A stretch of DNA of 64,000 bases from Arctopsyche grandis (Eukaryota; Arthropoda; Insecta; Trichoptera; Hydropsychidae): contig NC_135356.1 in assembly GCF_051622035.1 (NCBI RefSeq), forward strand, positions 17,535,685 through 17,599,684, in the 5' to 3' direction. How positions within the stretch are numbered: the stretch's first letter is position 1; each line of letters begins with the position of its first letter. This document shows positions 1 through 21,764 of the stretch, piece by piece. The notes below the pieces were generated by a model. That model did no database searches, was not told the DNA's origin, and worked only from the letters and a program-made list of their open reading frames with translations. The translations under genes and the position numbers were made by a program.

Positions 1-412
1 TAACGCCGAGGATTTCGAGTTTTGTAAAGGTGTGTTTAGACTCTCTAATATATCTTGCAACAATATAAGATAAGCAAAGAAGTCTATTAATGAATGTATT
101 TTTCCAAAACTAGTTCCATCTTCTTCGTTGTTGTTAAAATGTAATGCTCACAATCAAAAATACTTCTACTATGGTTATGAATTCAGAAATTCCAGTGTAA
201 ACTAGTCTTTATAAATGTTGACAAATGAATGACACAGATTACACGACCTATGTTCAATGCATTTTTTTTCAATGCTACCTGGAAAGGCTAAGCGGTTAGT
301 ATTTTTGTTTATTTTATACATGCTCAAAATAGAACGCCTATCGGCGTTTTTCAGGCTCATGGACTTGTTGGGAAAACGCTGATCGGCTTTGGTAAGCATT
401 CAAAAGGTTAAA
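1..412. mobile_element. Truncated TTAA-flanked MITE (piggyBac-like), copy 1
   Basis: Matches 26215-26660 closely, starting at base 1 with GAGGATTTCGAGTTTTGTAA and ending GCATTCAAAAGG then TTAA (409-412). The left end lies outside the window. Confidence 0.7.
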
Positions 413-438
413 CACGAGTCTCCAGACCATTGATATTG

Positions 439-723
439 ACAAAATATGATAATATTTTGAAATAATTTTATATTTTGATCAATTTTGAAAAAAAATGTTT
501 TGTTTTTTTTAAACTTGACAAATTAATATTAAAAAATAAATTCTGGGACACATCGAAGTATTTCACGAATAATGTGTTTCTTCTTATCGAGTTTTTGATA
601 TTTTGATATACAACTATTTGTTTTCATAAATTTATACATAAAAATGATCACGAAAAAAAAAATTGCTGTTTTTTTAATAACCGATCAAAATATGAAATTA
701 TATCGAAATAATATCATATTTAG
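439..723. repeat. Foldback repeat
   Basis: Arms 439-481 and 684-723 are imperfect reverse complements (CAAAATATGATAATATTTTG / CGAAATAATATCATATTTAG) separated by about 200 AT-rich bases. Probably a small MITE; no target duplication was identified. Confidence 0.5.
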
Positions 724-1748
724 AAAATATTAGAAGTGAGAAACGATGCTTAGGGAACGTCGATAATGGACGACAGACGCGTTAATCCTAGCGTTTTATT
801 GTACGCGCGACGAAGTTTCAGATTTTTTTCGTACCTTAGCAATGTGAAGAAACATCCCATATGAAGTTTTTTTAATGTAAAATTATTCCATTTATATGAC
901 GAGCTTAATTAAAAAAGGAAAATATTAAAACGGAGCTAAAATAAAAAAAAAACTTTCGAAAATCGCTATAATTTATGATTTTCACAAACTTGAATGGGCT
1001 GGTGGCAGTGCAAATATATTTTTTAGAATTTTTATATTACTTTTTTACAGATTATCTATGATACAGAATGTCTTTTCCAACTCAAGCTGTTTCCAATTTC
1101 AAAATTCGCTGTCTTTGATGTACCCTACCCAGTAGCAATTTTTTTTCGTCATTTTACATTTTTTATTGTATTTATTGTACCCATAAATACATACAATAAA
1201 TATCGAACACGATATCGATTTTTTTTCATTTCATTATACTTACATACATATATGTACATATGAATATATATCTTTGATTGGCAGACAAAGAGTTGATTGA
1301 GAGGATCGTTTAATGTAAAACTACGTCTGTAAAAGATTGTAATAAATTAAACTTTAGACAATAGTGAAAAATATGAAACAAAAGAGTCTTCGTAAAAAAA
1401 CACCCTATTTATATTTGTTTCAGGTAATAAACAATTTCCAATTTTTTTTATAGCGAAAAGTACACAACATTTTAATAAGCAAGTTTAACTTTTCGATTTG
1501 TCGGTGAGCTTTGGATATCCTGTTTGGTACTTTCCTTTCGATAGTTCGTGATTATATTCAGCATCCTTTTCCTTACCGACTTGGTAAAAGTTTAGATTGA
1601 TTTTTTTTATTTTCATCTTATTTAATTTTACGTAGAATGAATTTCTCCCCGGTGCTGCTTGAAAAATTACAAAAAGCCTTACTCATAAATACATATATAA
1701 TCAGGAAAAACCTAGACATTATACCTGTATTATACTATCTGAGAAGGA
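724..1748. other. AT-rich region, nothing recognised
   Basis: No open frame of note, homopolymer A/T runs only. 1949-2924 is similar apart from TATGTACATA-type palindromes around 2703-2815. Confidence 0.5.
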
Positions 1749-1948
1749 TTGTAATTAGGTTTTTGAGCTCTTTTTCCTATTATTCTGTAGATTAACATTA
1801 GAATAATATAATACTATGATTACTAACCAAATTAAATTAAATTGTAAAATAGAAAATGATCAGTAGATCAGTAGCTATTAAAATACATATACATAAGATG
1901 TATTGTGAACATAATTTCGTAATAATAAAAAGCATTTAATAATCAAAA
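1749..1948 (+). repeat. ~200-bp dispersed repeat R1, copy 1
   Basis: Starts TTGTAATTAGGTTTTTGAGC and ends near AAGCATTTAATAATCAAA. Near-identical copies at 15730-15926 (+) and 17835-18030 (-). No coding capacity and no clear terminal inverted repeat. Confidence 0.75.
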
Positions 1949-2924
1949 TCAATACTATTTGAGCAAACAAACTGCCCTGCCTCATTTATTGATTATAACT
2001 TGTATATACTTATAAGAAAAATTCGATTCAATTTGATTTTAATATATTAGGCTTTGTTGTAGAAGACACTGATTTGGATTAAACTTTGTTTTCAAATATG
2101 GAGAACTTTCGGGTCAGCAAAATTGTTAAATATTGAAGTAACGTCTCAGTCATTTACTTGTTACCTGAGTGCATATATTCACCTTTTTGCCTTACTTACA
2201 TGTCATGTAACCCGACTGAACTAATATTACTTCAAAAAATGTAAACTTTATATTTAAAATAGTTTTGTCAGAAAATCAATGTGTATGTAAACGAATATTA
2301 AACGTACAAGGGATCGGTGAATTTATGAACTGTTTTGAATATGTACATATGACACTTTGAACAAATCGATACGACTTCACCGGTTCTCTGTACGATTTCT
2401 CTCTCAATCCTTGCAATTTTGAATGGACAATTTTTGGTTGTTTCCATGTAGTGCCAAAATTTTAGAATCTTGATGGAACAATTCTAGAACATCCGCACAA
2501 TTGAACGTATGGACAGGAGGTGTGGGCGTTCTTTGAAACGATAAATAGATTCAACAGTGTTGTTAACGTGTTCTCATGAAAGATTCCGCGACTGATAACA
2601 ATTAGATGGAGAACGTTGTCACGATTCCTAAGAGGCGTCACGTAAGTATTCGGAAACTTACAAATGCTTGAATGAATACTATTAGAAGAATCTTATGATT
2701 TTATGTACATATGTACTTATTTAAGTACTTAAATAAAGGTTACTTCGACAGTGTGTACATACATATGTATACTGATAGTATGTGTATATATGTATGTATG
2801 TACATATACATACATATGTTACAGTTGTTCTTATCACTACTTTTCTCGACTTTTTCGGTGTATCTCATCTTCGAGTTTGTATATATGTTACATTCAAAGT
2901 GTTTTTTTAGTTGTAATATATTCC

Positions 2925-3425
2925 AAATGGCGCTTTAGATATTCGAATACAACTCAACTAGTAAATTATATCTCTTCAAGCTCAAATACACTTTCAACAA
3001 TGTGCGCCAATTGTAATATAACAGTTGAGTTTTGACAACTCTGATATTTTTACGAATACTTTAGAACTCAATAATGCGTTTAATATCTGCTAGGTATTAC
3101 GAATAAAGGTAATGAGCACCGTATTATGATAACTAAGAATGTGTTCAAAACAAAAATGTGACTCAATTTGCTAGTTGAGTGACGTTTTCACGAAAACTTA
3201 ACCTCTTCATCTAACCTGGTACCAACTTATAGTTGAACTGTATTTTCAGTTATAATATATTTTGACCAGTTGGAATGTAATTCGTTTTATTAATCAGCTT
3301 GCGTTGGTTAGGCGGAATAGATTCCAACTAGTCAAAATATATTACAACTGATAATACACTTCAACTATAACGGTAGTTGGTACCAGTTTAGATGGAATAT
3401 ATTCAAACTAGACAAAATATGTAAC
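2925..3425 (+). repeat. ~500-bp foldback repeat, copy 1
   Basis: Matches the reverse complement of about 63535-64000. Internally it holds an imperfect palindrome of about 75-bp arms centred near 3285 (TTGACCAGTTGG / CCAACTAGTCAA; GGTACCAACTTATAGTTGAA and its counterpart). Confidence 0.7.
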
Positions 3426-4857
3426 ATACACATACATATGTACATATATAGATCTTTTATATTTTCTATAGAATAGTTGGCCTTTGTGTTAAACTTATAT
3501 GGCGAATATTTTAAAGCTTAGTAAGTTTTAATAAATAGTTATCTGTGATTATCATACATGGGTGGTTCATTTTATACAGCTCAGCATTCACTTTGATAAG
3601 AAATTTCCTGAAAATGATCAGCTCTCACTAATGGAGGTAACGAAGAAAAACTTATTAATATATTCCAGATCGATATTTAGTTTCGGTTCTTTATCACTTC
3701 AATATTCTTGATCCACCATTTTGGGTTGGGAATATTCAAATTTATCTATAATATCTATTTGTACATTTATCGCATACAAAGACAATTGTTTTTAGTTTCA
3801 TTCACGTAAAATATGTATATCTTATTCAAAAGCACTTAGATCAATGCGAAAAACAAGGTTTTATCAAGAAATTCATCCTTGATATCGTTTCAATTTATTT
3901 CAATGTCAAACGGCCGTAAAATAAACAAGGTTTGAAAACTTTGCTGCCAAAAATTATACGTGTATTTTTGTGCCTTATATCCCATTTTCCATGATCTTAA
4001 AAGATCTTAAAAGATCACGGAAAATAGGGTAGATGAGTAGGTAACACTTGGTATGTCCTCGTAAGATAATGGAAAATATCATTGTACACAAAATTAGTCA
4101 CATTGGTGAACTTCTATTGATATAAAAAGAGTTAAAATAATGATTGAATGTCTTACATAATTTCGGTTCTGGCGACCGGAAAATGGAGCTTTTCTATGAA
4201 TTGGTAATGATTGAATCTCGTGTGTTTCTAGTCTAGCCCTGAAGTGTGCTAAACAGCTAATAGACCACTCAATACAACTCATCGCCACAATCATCATAGT
4301 CTTCGTGGGTCCCCCTATACGACTTGTCGTCTCCGGTCGCCTCTCTCAAAACAAATACAAATCATGTTTTCATACCAGAAATCGACATTCAACTATTCAA
4401 GATCAACACCGAGGTTTGTTTAATTTCATCTGTACTCTAAGAATTTGATGGTTTAATTAAAATTTCTATAATTTATTTAAATAAATTGCAACTGCAGCTT
4501 AAGGAGTCAGCTTTTCTACGGAAGTTTGGGTAAGGATGTGTTTGAATTGGCACGAAGTCAACAATTATATTTAAAATGCATTAAGTATACTGTAGACTTG
4601 AATCTTGAGTAGAAACTGAATTGTTTTCTACTTTTTAAGTCTTATCTGAAAATTTTCAATTAAATATAATAATATTGTACCTCATAAAAATTCAAACTAT
4701 TAACGCAAGTCTATATATAATTTTGTTTCATTTGATCAAGTATGTACATATGTATATTATATAATATGTGCAATGTAAACAATGATAAGGGTGCAGATAC
4801 AGGCTGGTACGCGGCACGTTTTTTTACCTTATCTATGTATGTATGTATGTGCATACA
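3426..4857. other. AT-rich region, nothing recognised
   Basis: Short frames only. A short palindrome at 3990-4022 (repeated AAAAGATC) is the only structure seen. Confidence 0.4.
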
Positions 4858-5727
4858 TAGTATGTACGTAATAACAATAGATGAGTTTTATCATCATGAG
4901 AAAATTCGACTTGGAGATTTTGACGGATTCGAGCTCGGAATCAATCATTGATCACGAAAATGTGTACGTCTATTTATTTGGCGATTTTTTGAACACTGTT
5001 ATCATTTACTGAATTGCTTATCGATATTGAAGTGGTACCTCCCCTTATATGTACATATGTATGTACAAAGGTGTCTCATTTTTTTATGTTTATGGTTTCA
5101 ATTATCTTCCAAATTCCTCAAAAGATCGGATTGAAACTTTTTCACATTTAATAAATTATTATAAATAAGTTAATGTTTTTTTTGAATATTTTTATCTCAA
5201 CCGGAAGAATTATTTGTACTCTAGAGAATCGAGGTTTTTTGAGTGTTTATCCAAAAGCCTTCAATGTATTAAGCTGATATTTTATATCTAAAAGTTTTAT
5301 TTTAATACAAAGTAATATATAAAATTTAATGAAGTTCCGTCTACTAGAAGTAGCAGCTTACTCTTGTTCGATTTTTCTTCTACAATTTTTTTAGACCCTT
5401 TAGATGTGTGTGCTCGTCACGAAAAAACTCCAGTATAATACATGTATCAATTTCATGTAAATAAAAAAAATCAAAAAGTTTTATAGGCCGGAAGTGAGAT
5501 TTTTCCCTCTTAGAAAAGTCAAAAATGTTGTATGCACACGATTTTTTCCACACTACTGACCGAATCAAATTGAAAATTTCTATTTGTTTTCTTTACTAAC
5601 TTATGTTGATAAGGTTTTGGATAGAATTCGTAAAGCGGAAGTAGTAATTTTTTTTAATACAGTATTTGATTATTTTATTTTGACCTTTTAAATTATTTTC
5701 TTCTTGATATTTGATGCTTATAAAATA
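4858..5727 (+). repeat. ~1-kb dispersed repeat family A, copy 1
   Basis: Shares blocks in order with 13780-14700 (+) and 9220-10200 (-): a GGTACC(ACC) start, CAACCGGAAG, CTTTTCTAAGAGG-type and ACACGATTTTTTCC blocks, ending near TTGATAAGGTTTTGG. No intact frame. Type unknown. Confidence 0.6.
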
Positions 5728-5814
5728 CTAGTTGTATTACCCGGCTTCACTCGGTATTTGTAATATAAACAGCTTAAACATAACTAATTTAATAGTACAT
5801 TTTATTAAAAAAAA

Positions 5815-6154
<340 letters not shown>

Positions 6155-6162
6155 CTATTTAA

Positions 6163-6390
6163 CATTACTATTTAGATTATTTCTGTTTAGTTCAGCGATT
6201 TTCAAACTGGGAGGCGCGGATTAGTACAAATGAGGCGCGAAATGTTAGTTTATAACATAAAACAATAAAAAAATATATATATACTTTTAAGAAAACTTTC
6301 AAAATATAACATTAAAATCTGAAACGTACGTAATTTTTGACGGTAATACAAGTAAAGACAGTAGGAATGTATGCGACACGACCCCTGCGG
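6163..6390. repeat. hAT-like end repeat, copy 1
   Basis: Near-identical to 11516-11745. Contains CAGCGATTTTCAAACTGGGA (6193), which resembles a hAT terminal inverted repeat; the other end was not found. Confidence 0.5.
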
Positions 6391-6778
6391 GGCCCCATGG
6401 GGACTTCGAATCCTTTGAAAAAAAAATCGAATCGGCGCGTATGAATCGAAAAAAAAAATCGAATCATTTGTTCGATGACGTCACGGATCTACGAACGAAC
6501 GAACAACCAAGGATACATACATACATATATACAAATTCTCTTTCCAAATTATATATCAGATTTAATGGTGATGTAATAAAAAAAATTTGAACTAAATCTG
6601 AAAACCGGAAGTATATATATAACTTTTGTCTTGTGTGAGTTTCCCTACATTGGCGCTGAAACTTGTATTATAAATGTTATCATATGTGTGAATGTGTGTC
6701 ATTTTATAATATAACATTTTTTATATAATATATTTTGTATATTTCTTATATTCCTCAAATACATACATACCATATATG

Positions 6779-6905
6779 TCAGGCCAAAACGCACCTCCTG
6801 GAGTGTTTTTAGTGATATATTTTCCTAGGATTAATATTTTGGTAGTGGTCGATAACGGCGATTCCCATTTTTGAAGAAAAGTAGCAGAAGCTTGACGAAA
6901 TAATA
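6779..6905 (+). repeat. Short dispersed repeat R2, copy 1
   Basis: CTCCTGGAGTGTTTTTAGTG ... GGTCGATAACGGCGATTCCC ... GAAGAAAAGTAG. Also at 7735-7860 (-) and 8345-8465 (+). About 120 bp, non-coding. Confidence 0.65.
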
Positions 6906-7734
6906 AGATTCTGTGTGTCTGTAACTTAACACTATGTTTCTCAAATTGACTGTTCTTATCTAAATATCGTAGGATTCAAATAATTCCAACATGAATTGTA
7001 ATTGATTCCGTCGAACTAAATAATGTCTACGCTTATAATTAAAATTTTATTTTCCAATCACAATAATTGTTACAATTAATTTTATCGATTTGTACAGCAA
7101 AATACTCTCGATTGAATTTCATCATCGTTTGTTTCGTTGAATATCTTAAATTATACATTAAAATAAATTCTATATTCTTCGTCATTATCTAATCAAACCC
7201 ACTTGAAACGCAGTCGATATAAAACTTCAACACGTTGACGACACGTTGTTTAATACAATACATACAGACATATGTATGTATGTATGTATGTATGTATGTG
7301 TACATACAAGTATGTAAGATACATATATAGGTATGTACATACATATATGTATAAATAAATATAACGATTCGTCATTTGATATGTGGAAGCGTATACATAA
7401 GTGTAGGTCACAAATGTTCAATTCATTTTTTTGTATAGTTTGAATTTAAATGTCTCTCTAATTGTTTGCATATTTATATAGTCTAATTTTTTGTTTAGTT
7501 TGCAGCTTTCGATAGTGTACATATTTAATGTATTTCTTTTCTTCAATATCAAAATTGAAGAATTTTGATTATTCATAAAACATTTCAAATTTAGAAATTC
7601 AGACGTAAATTTATAAGCAAAATTTTAAAAATAAAAAGTCAATATTGTTAATCTTTAGTACGAATTTATAATGGTAAATTGATACTCAAAATTGCGACAC
7701 GGGATGCGTATGTGGACTCCAGTGCAGTGGTGAG

Positions 7735-7860
7735 AGAATTTTATTATTTCGACAAGTTTCTCTTAATTTCTTCAAATATGGGAATCACCCTTATCGATCA
7801 CTGTCAAATCTATCTCAATAAAAGGATAAAATATCACTAAAAAACAACTCCATATGGTGA
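7735..7860 (-). repeat. Short dispersed repeat R2, copy 2
   Basis: Reverse complement of the 6779 copy (GGGAATCACCCTTATCGATC in the centre). Confidence 0.65.
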
Positions 7861-8147
7861 GGCTTTTGAAGGGACGTGGCGGTACAGATTTGGCGTACCG
7901 GGGTATGTACATACATATTATTATTATTATAATTATTCGGGGTATGTACATACATACATATTATTATTGGGTAGCGATTATTTAGACATATATTTTTTTA
8001 GTTCTCTTATGCATAATTTATATCTTTTTAATCAAAAATATCACTAGCGTGTCGTTTAATTTTCAATGAATTTTAAAAGTATTATCTAAGTATGTATTAT
8101 ATGTATAATATATGTACAACGGCAGTTTATCATACATAGAAAATAAG

Positions 8148-8669
8148 CGCGCGCTTGGGGCCCCCAAAATGGGCCTACTAAAATTTACAATTTATAAATT
8201 ATTATCATTGTAATATTTATAAATATTACCTATTTTATTCCAAAAACTGGAAGGAACGCGGCACATGGTTTTTTTTAGATACTTTTAAACATGCGAAAAA
8301 AATGTGGCATGCCTTGCACATATTCATGGCACGCACAGCATACACCGTCCCAAAATCATCCCCTGGAGTATTTTCGGTAAAATTTTATCCTTATATTTAT
8401 CCTTGCTTGACAGTGATCGATAACGGTGTATCTCATATTTGAAGAAATGTAGGAGAATCTCAAGCCAAGCACACGACGTGCCGTTCTTCCCTGTTTGATT
8501 TCGCCCTTAGTGTTTCAAGTAAATAAATAAAAAAATATGGTTTTGTGAAATCCTAATGAAAAACCATATACTGAAAGGCATGGTTAAAAACGATGATAGC
8601 ATTTTTTTAATGAAGTGGGGCCTCAAATTTCAAGTGGGCCTGGGGCTCCCATTTACTTGATCCGCCACT
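8148..8669. mobile_element. Degenerate hAT-like MITE
   Basis: Ends ACTTGATCCGCCACTG at 8669, a hAT-type terminus (CAGTGGCGGAT reversed). A GGGGCCCCCAAAATGGGCC block at the left echoes CCCATTT/GGGGCTCCC at the right. Contains R2 copy 3 (8345-8465). Left end uncertain. Confidence 0.4.
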
Positions 8670-9219
8670 GCATATTTAGATATGTATGTATGTAACATGA
8701 TATAATTTCAGCTAAAATTAGTTATATCAAAAGGCTCTCAAGACCTTTATTCAAGATTGATTATTAAAATCAAGCATGTGAACCAACAGGAAATCAGGTC
8801 AATTTTCTTTTCAAAAATATCTTGTGTGGTCCTTTTAATCGTTTGAAATTTGTATAAGACGGTTACGTACCTCTTAAAATATTTCGTGTAGTATGCGAAT
8901 AGCTAGTAGGAGTAAGTGTACCACAATTTGAGAAATATAAATCAGCTAATAGTAAACATATGGAACGGAGACAATTGAAAATATATAATTTTAATCATTT
9001 AACGCGGCGATGGCGATCATGCAGTGCCCTAAAATTAATGTAATTAATAAAGTAATGCAATCCCAGAATGATTTTTCAGAAACGAGAATACGGTGCTGGA
9101 AATTTTAAATCCCAGGATCCAAAGTCTAATTGTATAAAACAAAATACATAAGATATTAAAGTTCAAAAACAAATTTTCATTTTTATTTTCAAAAATACAT
9201 ATAAAAAAAATTTGGGTGT

Positions 9220-10200
9220 GACCAACCCATGACTTTTTTTTCAAAAAAATTAAAAGTTTAAGCGCTAATGTAGGAAAACTCACACAAGACAAAATATCTA
9301 CTTCCGATTGTTGGATTTTATTCAAACATTTTTATTACTATACACACTATTATCATAAGATATCAAGAAGATAGAGATAATTTAAAAGACGAAATAAAAT
9401 ATTGTTTTAAAAAAAATTACTACGTCCGGTTTACAAATTTTATCCAAAATCTTATCAATTCTAAGTTAGTACATAAAGAATACAAATATAAATTTTCAGC
9501 TTGATACGTTCAGTGGTGTGGAAATCGTGTGGTCACAATATTTTAGATTTTTTTTTTAAGAGGAAAATATCCCATTTCCGGCTTACCAAACTTGTTATTT
9601 TTTCTATATTTACATATCATTGATAAAATAATTATACTTGAATGGTCGGAAATATGGTAGAAGAAAAATCAAACAAGAGTAAACTGCCACTTCCAGTTGA
9701 CAGATCTTCACTGAATTTATACATTAATTGATATTAAACTAAAACTTAAGATATAAAATTTTAGTTCAATACGCCGAAAGGTTTCCGAGGAAAACTTAAA
9801 AAACCTCTTTAGATTCTTTAGAGTAAAAGTACTGCTAATTCCGGTTGAGGTAAAAATATTTACTCATTTAATTTATTACACTTATTACATGTTAAAAAAT
9901 ATGATCCGTTGGGCGGCTTATGAGATAATTGAAGCCAAAAACTCAAAAAAAAAAGGAGAAACTTATAAGAAGAGGTACCACTTCCGGTCAACTTAATTAG
10001 AAAAAAAATTACGTCATATCGATTAACATTTAAGTAACTGATACCAAGTTTCAACGTGATGGAATTAACGGTGTTTGAATTATCTCAAAAATACACAGCC
10101 ACACATATTAAAACACACAAATTTTTTTCTAGTGATCAGTGATCGATTCAGTCAAAATCAAAATTTTCGCACGTTCGCAAAAACTTCATCTATTATTACT
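9220..10200 (-). repeat. ~1-kb dispersed repeat family A, copy 2
   Basis: Reverse-complement counterpart of 4858-5727: ACTTCCGGTCAAC, TTCCGGTTGAGGTAAAAATA, GAGTAAACTGCCACTTCC and a TTTCCGGCTTACC block. No coding frame. Confidence 0.6.
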
Positions 10201-10503
10201 TTGTATGTACATATGTAGATGAAAGTAAAAATGGCTATGTAGGCCGCTTGTTGATCTGGGATCCAGGGATTGGATGCTCTATACATATTTATGTATGTAC
10301 AATGTATATACATAAATGTATAACAAAGTAATAATAGATGAATACATACATAGTAATAATAGATGAAGTTTTTGCGAACGTGCGAAAATTTTGATTTTGA
10401 CTGAATCGAACTCAGAATCGATCACCGATCACTAGAAAAAAATTTGTGTGTTTTAATATGTGTGGCTGTGTATTTTTGAAACTTGGTATCAGTTACTGAA
10501 TTG
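10029..10503. repeat. Large foldback just upstream of NCKX
   Basis: Arms 10029-10202 and 10322-10503 are near-perfect reverse complements (AAGTAACTGATACCAAGTTT / AAACTTGGTATCAGTTACT; TTTTCGCACGTTCGCAAAAA / TTTTTGCGAACGTGCGAAAA) around a 120-bp spacer. It looks like two family-A ends head to head. Confidence 0.85.
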
Positions 10504-10756
10504 TATGTACAATGTACATATTATTTGCAAACGCGAAAACAAACGTCATATACCTTGCCTCAAAACACAAGGTGTTCGAAACTTATCAGTGCTTGTATCA
10601 ATACGTAGTTGTCATTATCGTCGTTATACTGTGATTATGTGCACTTATCTTATTTATACACTCATATATATATATATATATCAATTCCAGGAGATTTTGC
10701 GCCAATCGGCCGAATCTTTCTGGCCGATTCGCAGTAAATTGGGGACATTCACGACA

Positions 10757-19080
<8,324 letters not shown>

Positions 19081-19212
19081 TTTGGAATAACTTATTATTT
19101 TAAAAACAAATAATGTTTAATTTATGATAAGTTTAAAATTTATAGGATTGTATAGACTTTATAAATCTAATTCTATATCTATTGGATTGATATTAAATTG
19201 TTTCAATTTGCT

Positions 19213-19218
19213 AATAAA
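19213..19218 (+). terminator. Candidate poly(A) signal of NCKX
   Basis: AATAAA lies 133 bases after the stop and just before the hAT insertion at 19264, giving a short 3' UTR. It is the only canonical hexamer before the transposon. Confidence 0.45.
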
Positions 19219-19383
19219 TGGTATTTTCGTACTCAATCGATACACATACATACATATGTACATCAGTGGCGGACGGTGGGTGTTAATACCGGGTGTGCTG
19301 TGTATGCCGTAGGGCATAGGGTATAAAATTAGCAATTAAAAAAAAATACTCGTTTTGCATTACAAAAATGTTTAATTTATTAG

Positions 19384-21538
19384 TTATTTATACATAAGTT
19401 CAATGCGACGTTTCTGAGACATAAACTTTTCAATCACGTCTGCATAGAATGTGTCTTTCTGTTTTAATTCCACCAATAACTTTTTTTCTATTGAAATTAA
19501 GCTAAGGCCACATAATCTATCTTGACCTTGCGTACCTCTATAGCAAGTTTTTATTCTTTTCAGCGCCGAAAAAGAACGTTCTGCTGAAGCTGTACTGCTT
19601 GGTATCGTTAATATTAATTCTCCCAGCTTAAACACCTCTTTAAAACCAGATTTGAGGTTATTTTTTGTCATGAATTGTATTAATTCATGAACAGGTTTCT
19701 CTGAAAATTCAGAGCTGGAATATAGCACAATGAGTTCGTTTTTCAATCGAATATAATCAAACAGTGATCCATAAAAATCTTTTAATTTATTAATTAAAAC
19801 ATTTGGAAAATTTTCTTTATATTCGTCATATTTATCATTACAAAGAAGTTCTACTTCTTTATTCTAATTTGGAAAGTGAAGAATATCTACATTCGACTTG
19901 TGCGATTATGCTATCAACTATTTTGAAATATAATTGACGAAATGAAGTTTTATCTTCTACTTCTGAATAATTTTTTAATCTTTGTGGCCTACGATCATGA
20001 TCATCATTTTTTTCATTTAAATAATTATTCCATAACATTTCAAAATTATTATCCCTTTCGTATTTCAGTTGCTGCAAAACATCATTAATTTTTTTACAAC
20101 AATATAAAACGTCCGAAGATTTAGATTGAAGAATGTTATACAAAACATCAGTTATTCCAAACAGTTTTGAAAAAATTTGAAGAAGTTTAATTGTTTGAAA
20201 ATCCTCTAAAAAGCCTAAAAACCCTCGTGCTTTTATAACAGTATCTGTGTCCCATAATTCACAATTTTCTATAACATGTCGAAAAAAATCTGTAAATTGA
20301 CTTCTGTATTGTTGTACTGTGCTACTTAAACGAGATGTAAAATTCCACCTTGTGGGTGCTACAGAGGGAAGTCTTTTTGTCACAAATTCCTGTAAAGCGA
20401 ATACTCTTTTGGAAGATTTTGAAAAGTATGTAGACAATCCATTTAAAGTTTGAAAAAATGATTTACTTTCTTTAATATCAGAAAGACCTTGCTGCAATAC
20501 TAAATTCAATACATGAGCATAACAGTGTGTAAAAAGAGCAAAAGGATAAGCATTGAGGACTTTGGATTGCAAACCATTTACGTGTCCACTCATTACACTT
20601 GCTCCATCATAAGTCTGTCCAACCAATTTGTCTTGAATTTTAAATTCTTCAACTATGTTCACCACGTGACGGAATAGACCATTAGATGTTTTATCAGCAC
20701 TAACGTCTGTAAAACTAATAAACCGTTCATGTACATTGCCTTTACATACAAAACGTAAAACTGTTGAGAGCTGTGATTTTGTCATTATATCTGAAGTTTC
20801 ATCGAGAATAATAGCAACAAAACTTGCTGACTCTACTTCATTTTTTATATGAACTTTAATAACATGAGCGATTGCTTCGATTATGTCATTTTGTATACTT
20901 GGAGAAGTACCACGAAAGGTAGTAGCAGTATTTAAATGAGTATCTAAAACAGAATCATATTCTCGAAGAGCATTTAGATATTCAATGTAATTGCCTTTGT
21001 TTACGGAATTACATGACTCGTCGTGACCTCGCAGGGACAGTTCTTGTTTTCCTAGATAGATTATTGCGTTAATAATTCGTTTTAAAACATCTCTATTTTT
21101 ATTTACTTGTTCATTATGTCGACTTATTTCGGCTTTACGTTGACTGTCAATTAATACGTCGATTCGTTGTTTGCCAAACATTTGTATGGAAAGAAATGAT
21201 TGAACGTGTGCCTGCGATCCTTCGTGTTTCTTCAGTGCTGCTGTCAAATGGTTGAGATCAGCAAATCCTTCTTTGTTCCACACATTAATATCTTTGGAGA
21301 ACAATAAACATGGCCAGCAGAAAAGTTTGGATCGAATTTCACAGCCTGTAATCCATTCGAATTTTTTATAATTTGAAACGCAAAAATGTCTAGTGTAAAC
21401 TTTTGTTTTTTCTTTATGCAAACTGGATAAATTTGGAAGAGACGGACACGGTTTCCCATCTTTAATTATTTTTAATTTTATCTCAAAACTTCTATTTGAA
21501 AACGGAATAGTTAAAATGTCTTGAACACTGTTAGCCAT
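19384..21538 (-). pseudogene. hAT transposase (ZMYM1/DUF4371-like), one frameshift
   Basis: Starts at 21538 (minus) and runs 559 codons to a stop at 19859; the same protein resumes one frame over and continues to 19384. Seen: a TTF-type zinc-finger segment (CEIRSKLFCWPCLLFS, about 66-82); DUF4371 and RNase-H-like core with LDETSD (first Asp) and GQTYDGASVM (second Asp); TRWNFTSR; and in the resumed part IPSSTASAERSFSALK, holding the catalytic Glu and the hAT dimerisation region. Only a single-base change near 19856 separates the frames, so inactivation is recent or the base is a sequencing error. Confidence 0.88.
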
Positions 21539-21644
21539 TATTAGTTATTAGAGGTATGACTGAGATACGAATGACCATAAAAATACGAATGTGCGAAAAA
21601 GTACGAGACCACGTGTCGCATCGCATTCGGTCAATTGCCGAGTG

Positions 21645-21764
21645 GTGCGGTGCGGTGCGGTGCGGTGCGGTGCGGTGCGGTGCGGTGCGGTGCGGTGCGG
21701 TGCGGTGCGGTGCGGTGCGGTGCGGTGCGGTGCGGTGCGGTGCGGTGCGGTGCGGTGCGGTGCG
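21645..21764. repeat. (TGCGG)n array, about 24 units
   Basis: Perfect 5-base repeat in the leader of the hAT, about 100 bp upstream of its start codon. Because 5 is not a multiple of 3 and the unit has no stop, several frames stay open on both strands (HRTAP, AVRCG repeats); these are not genes. Confidence 0.97.
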
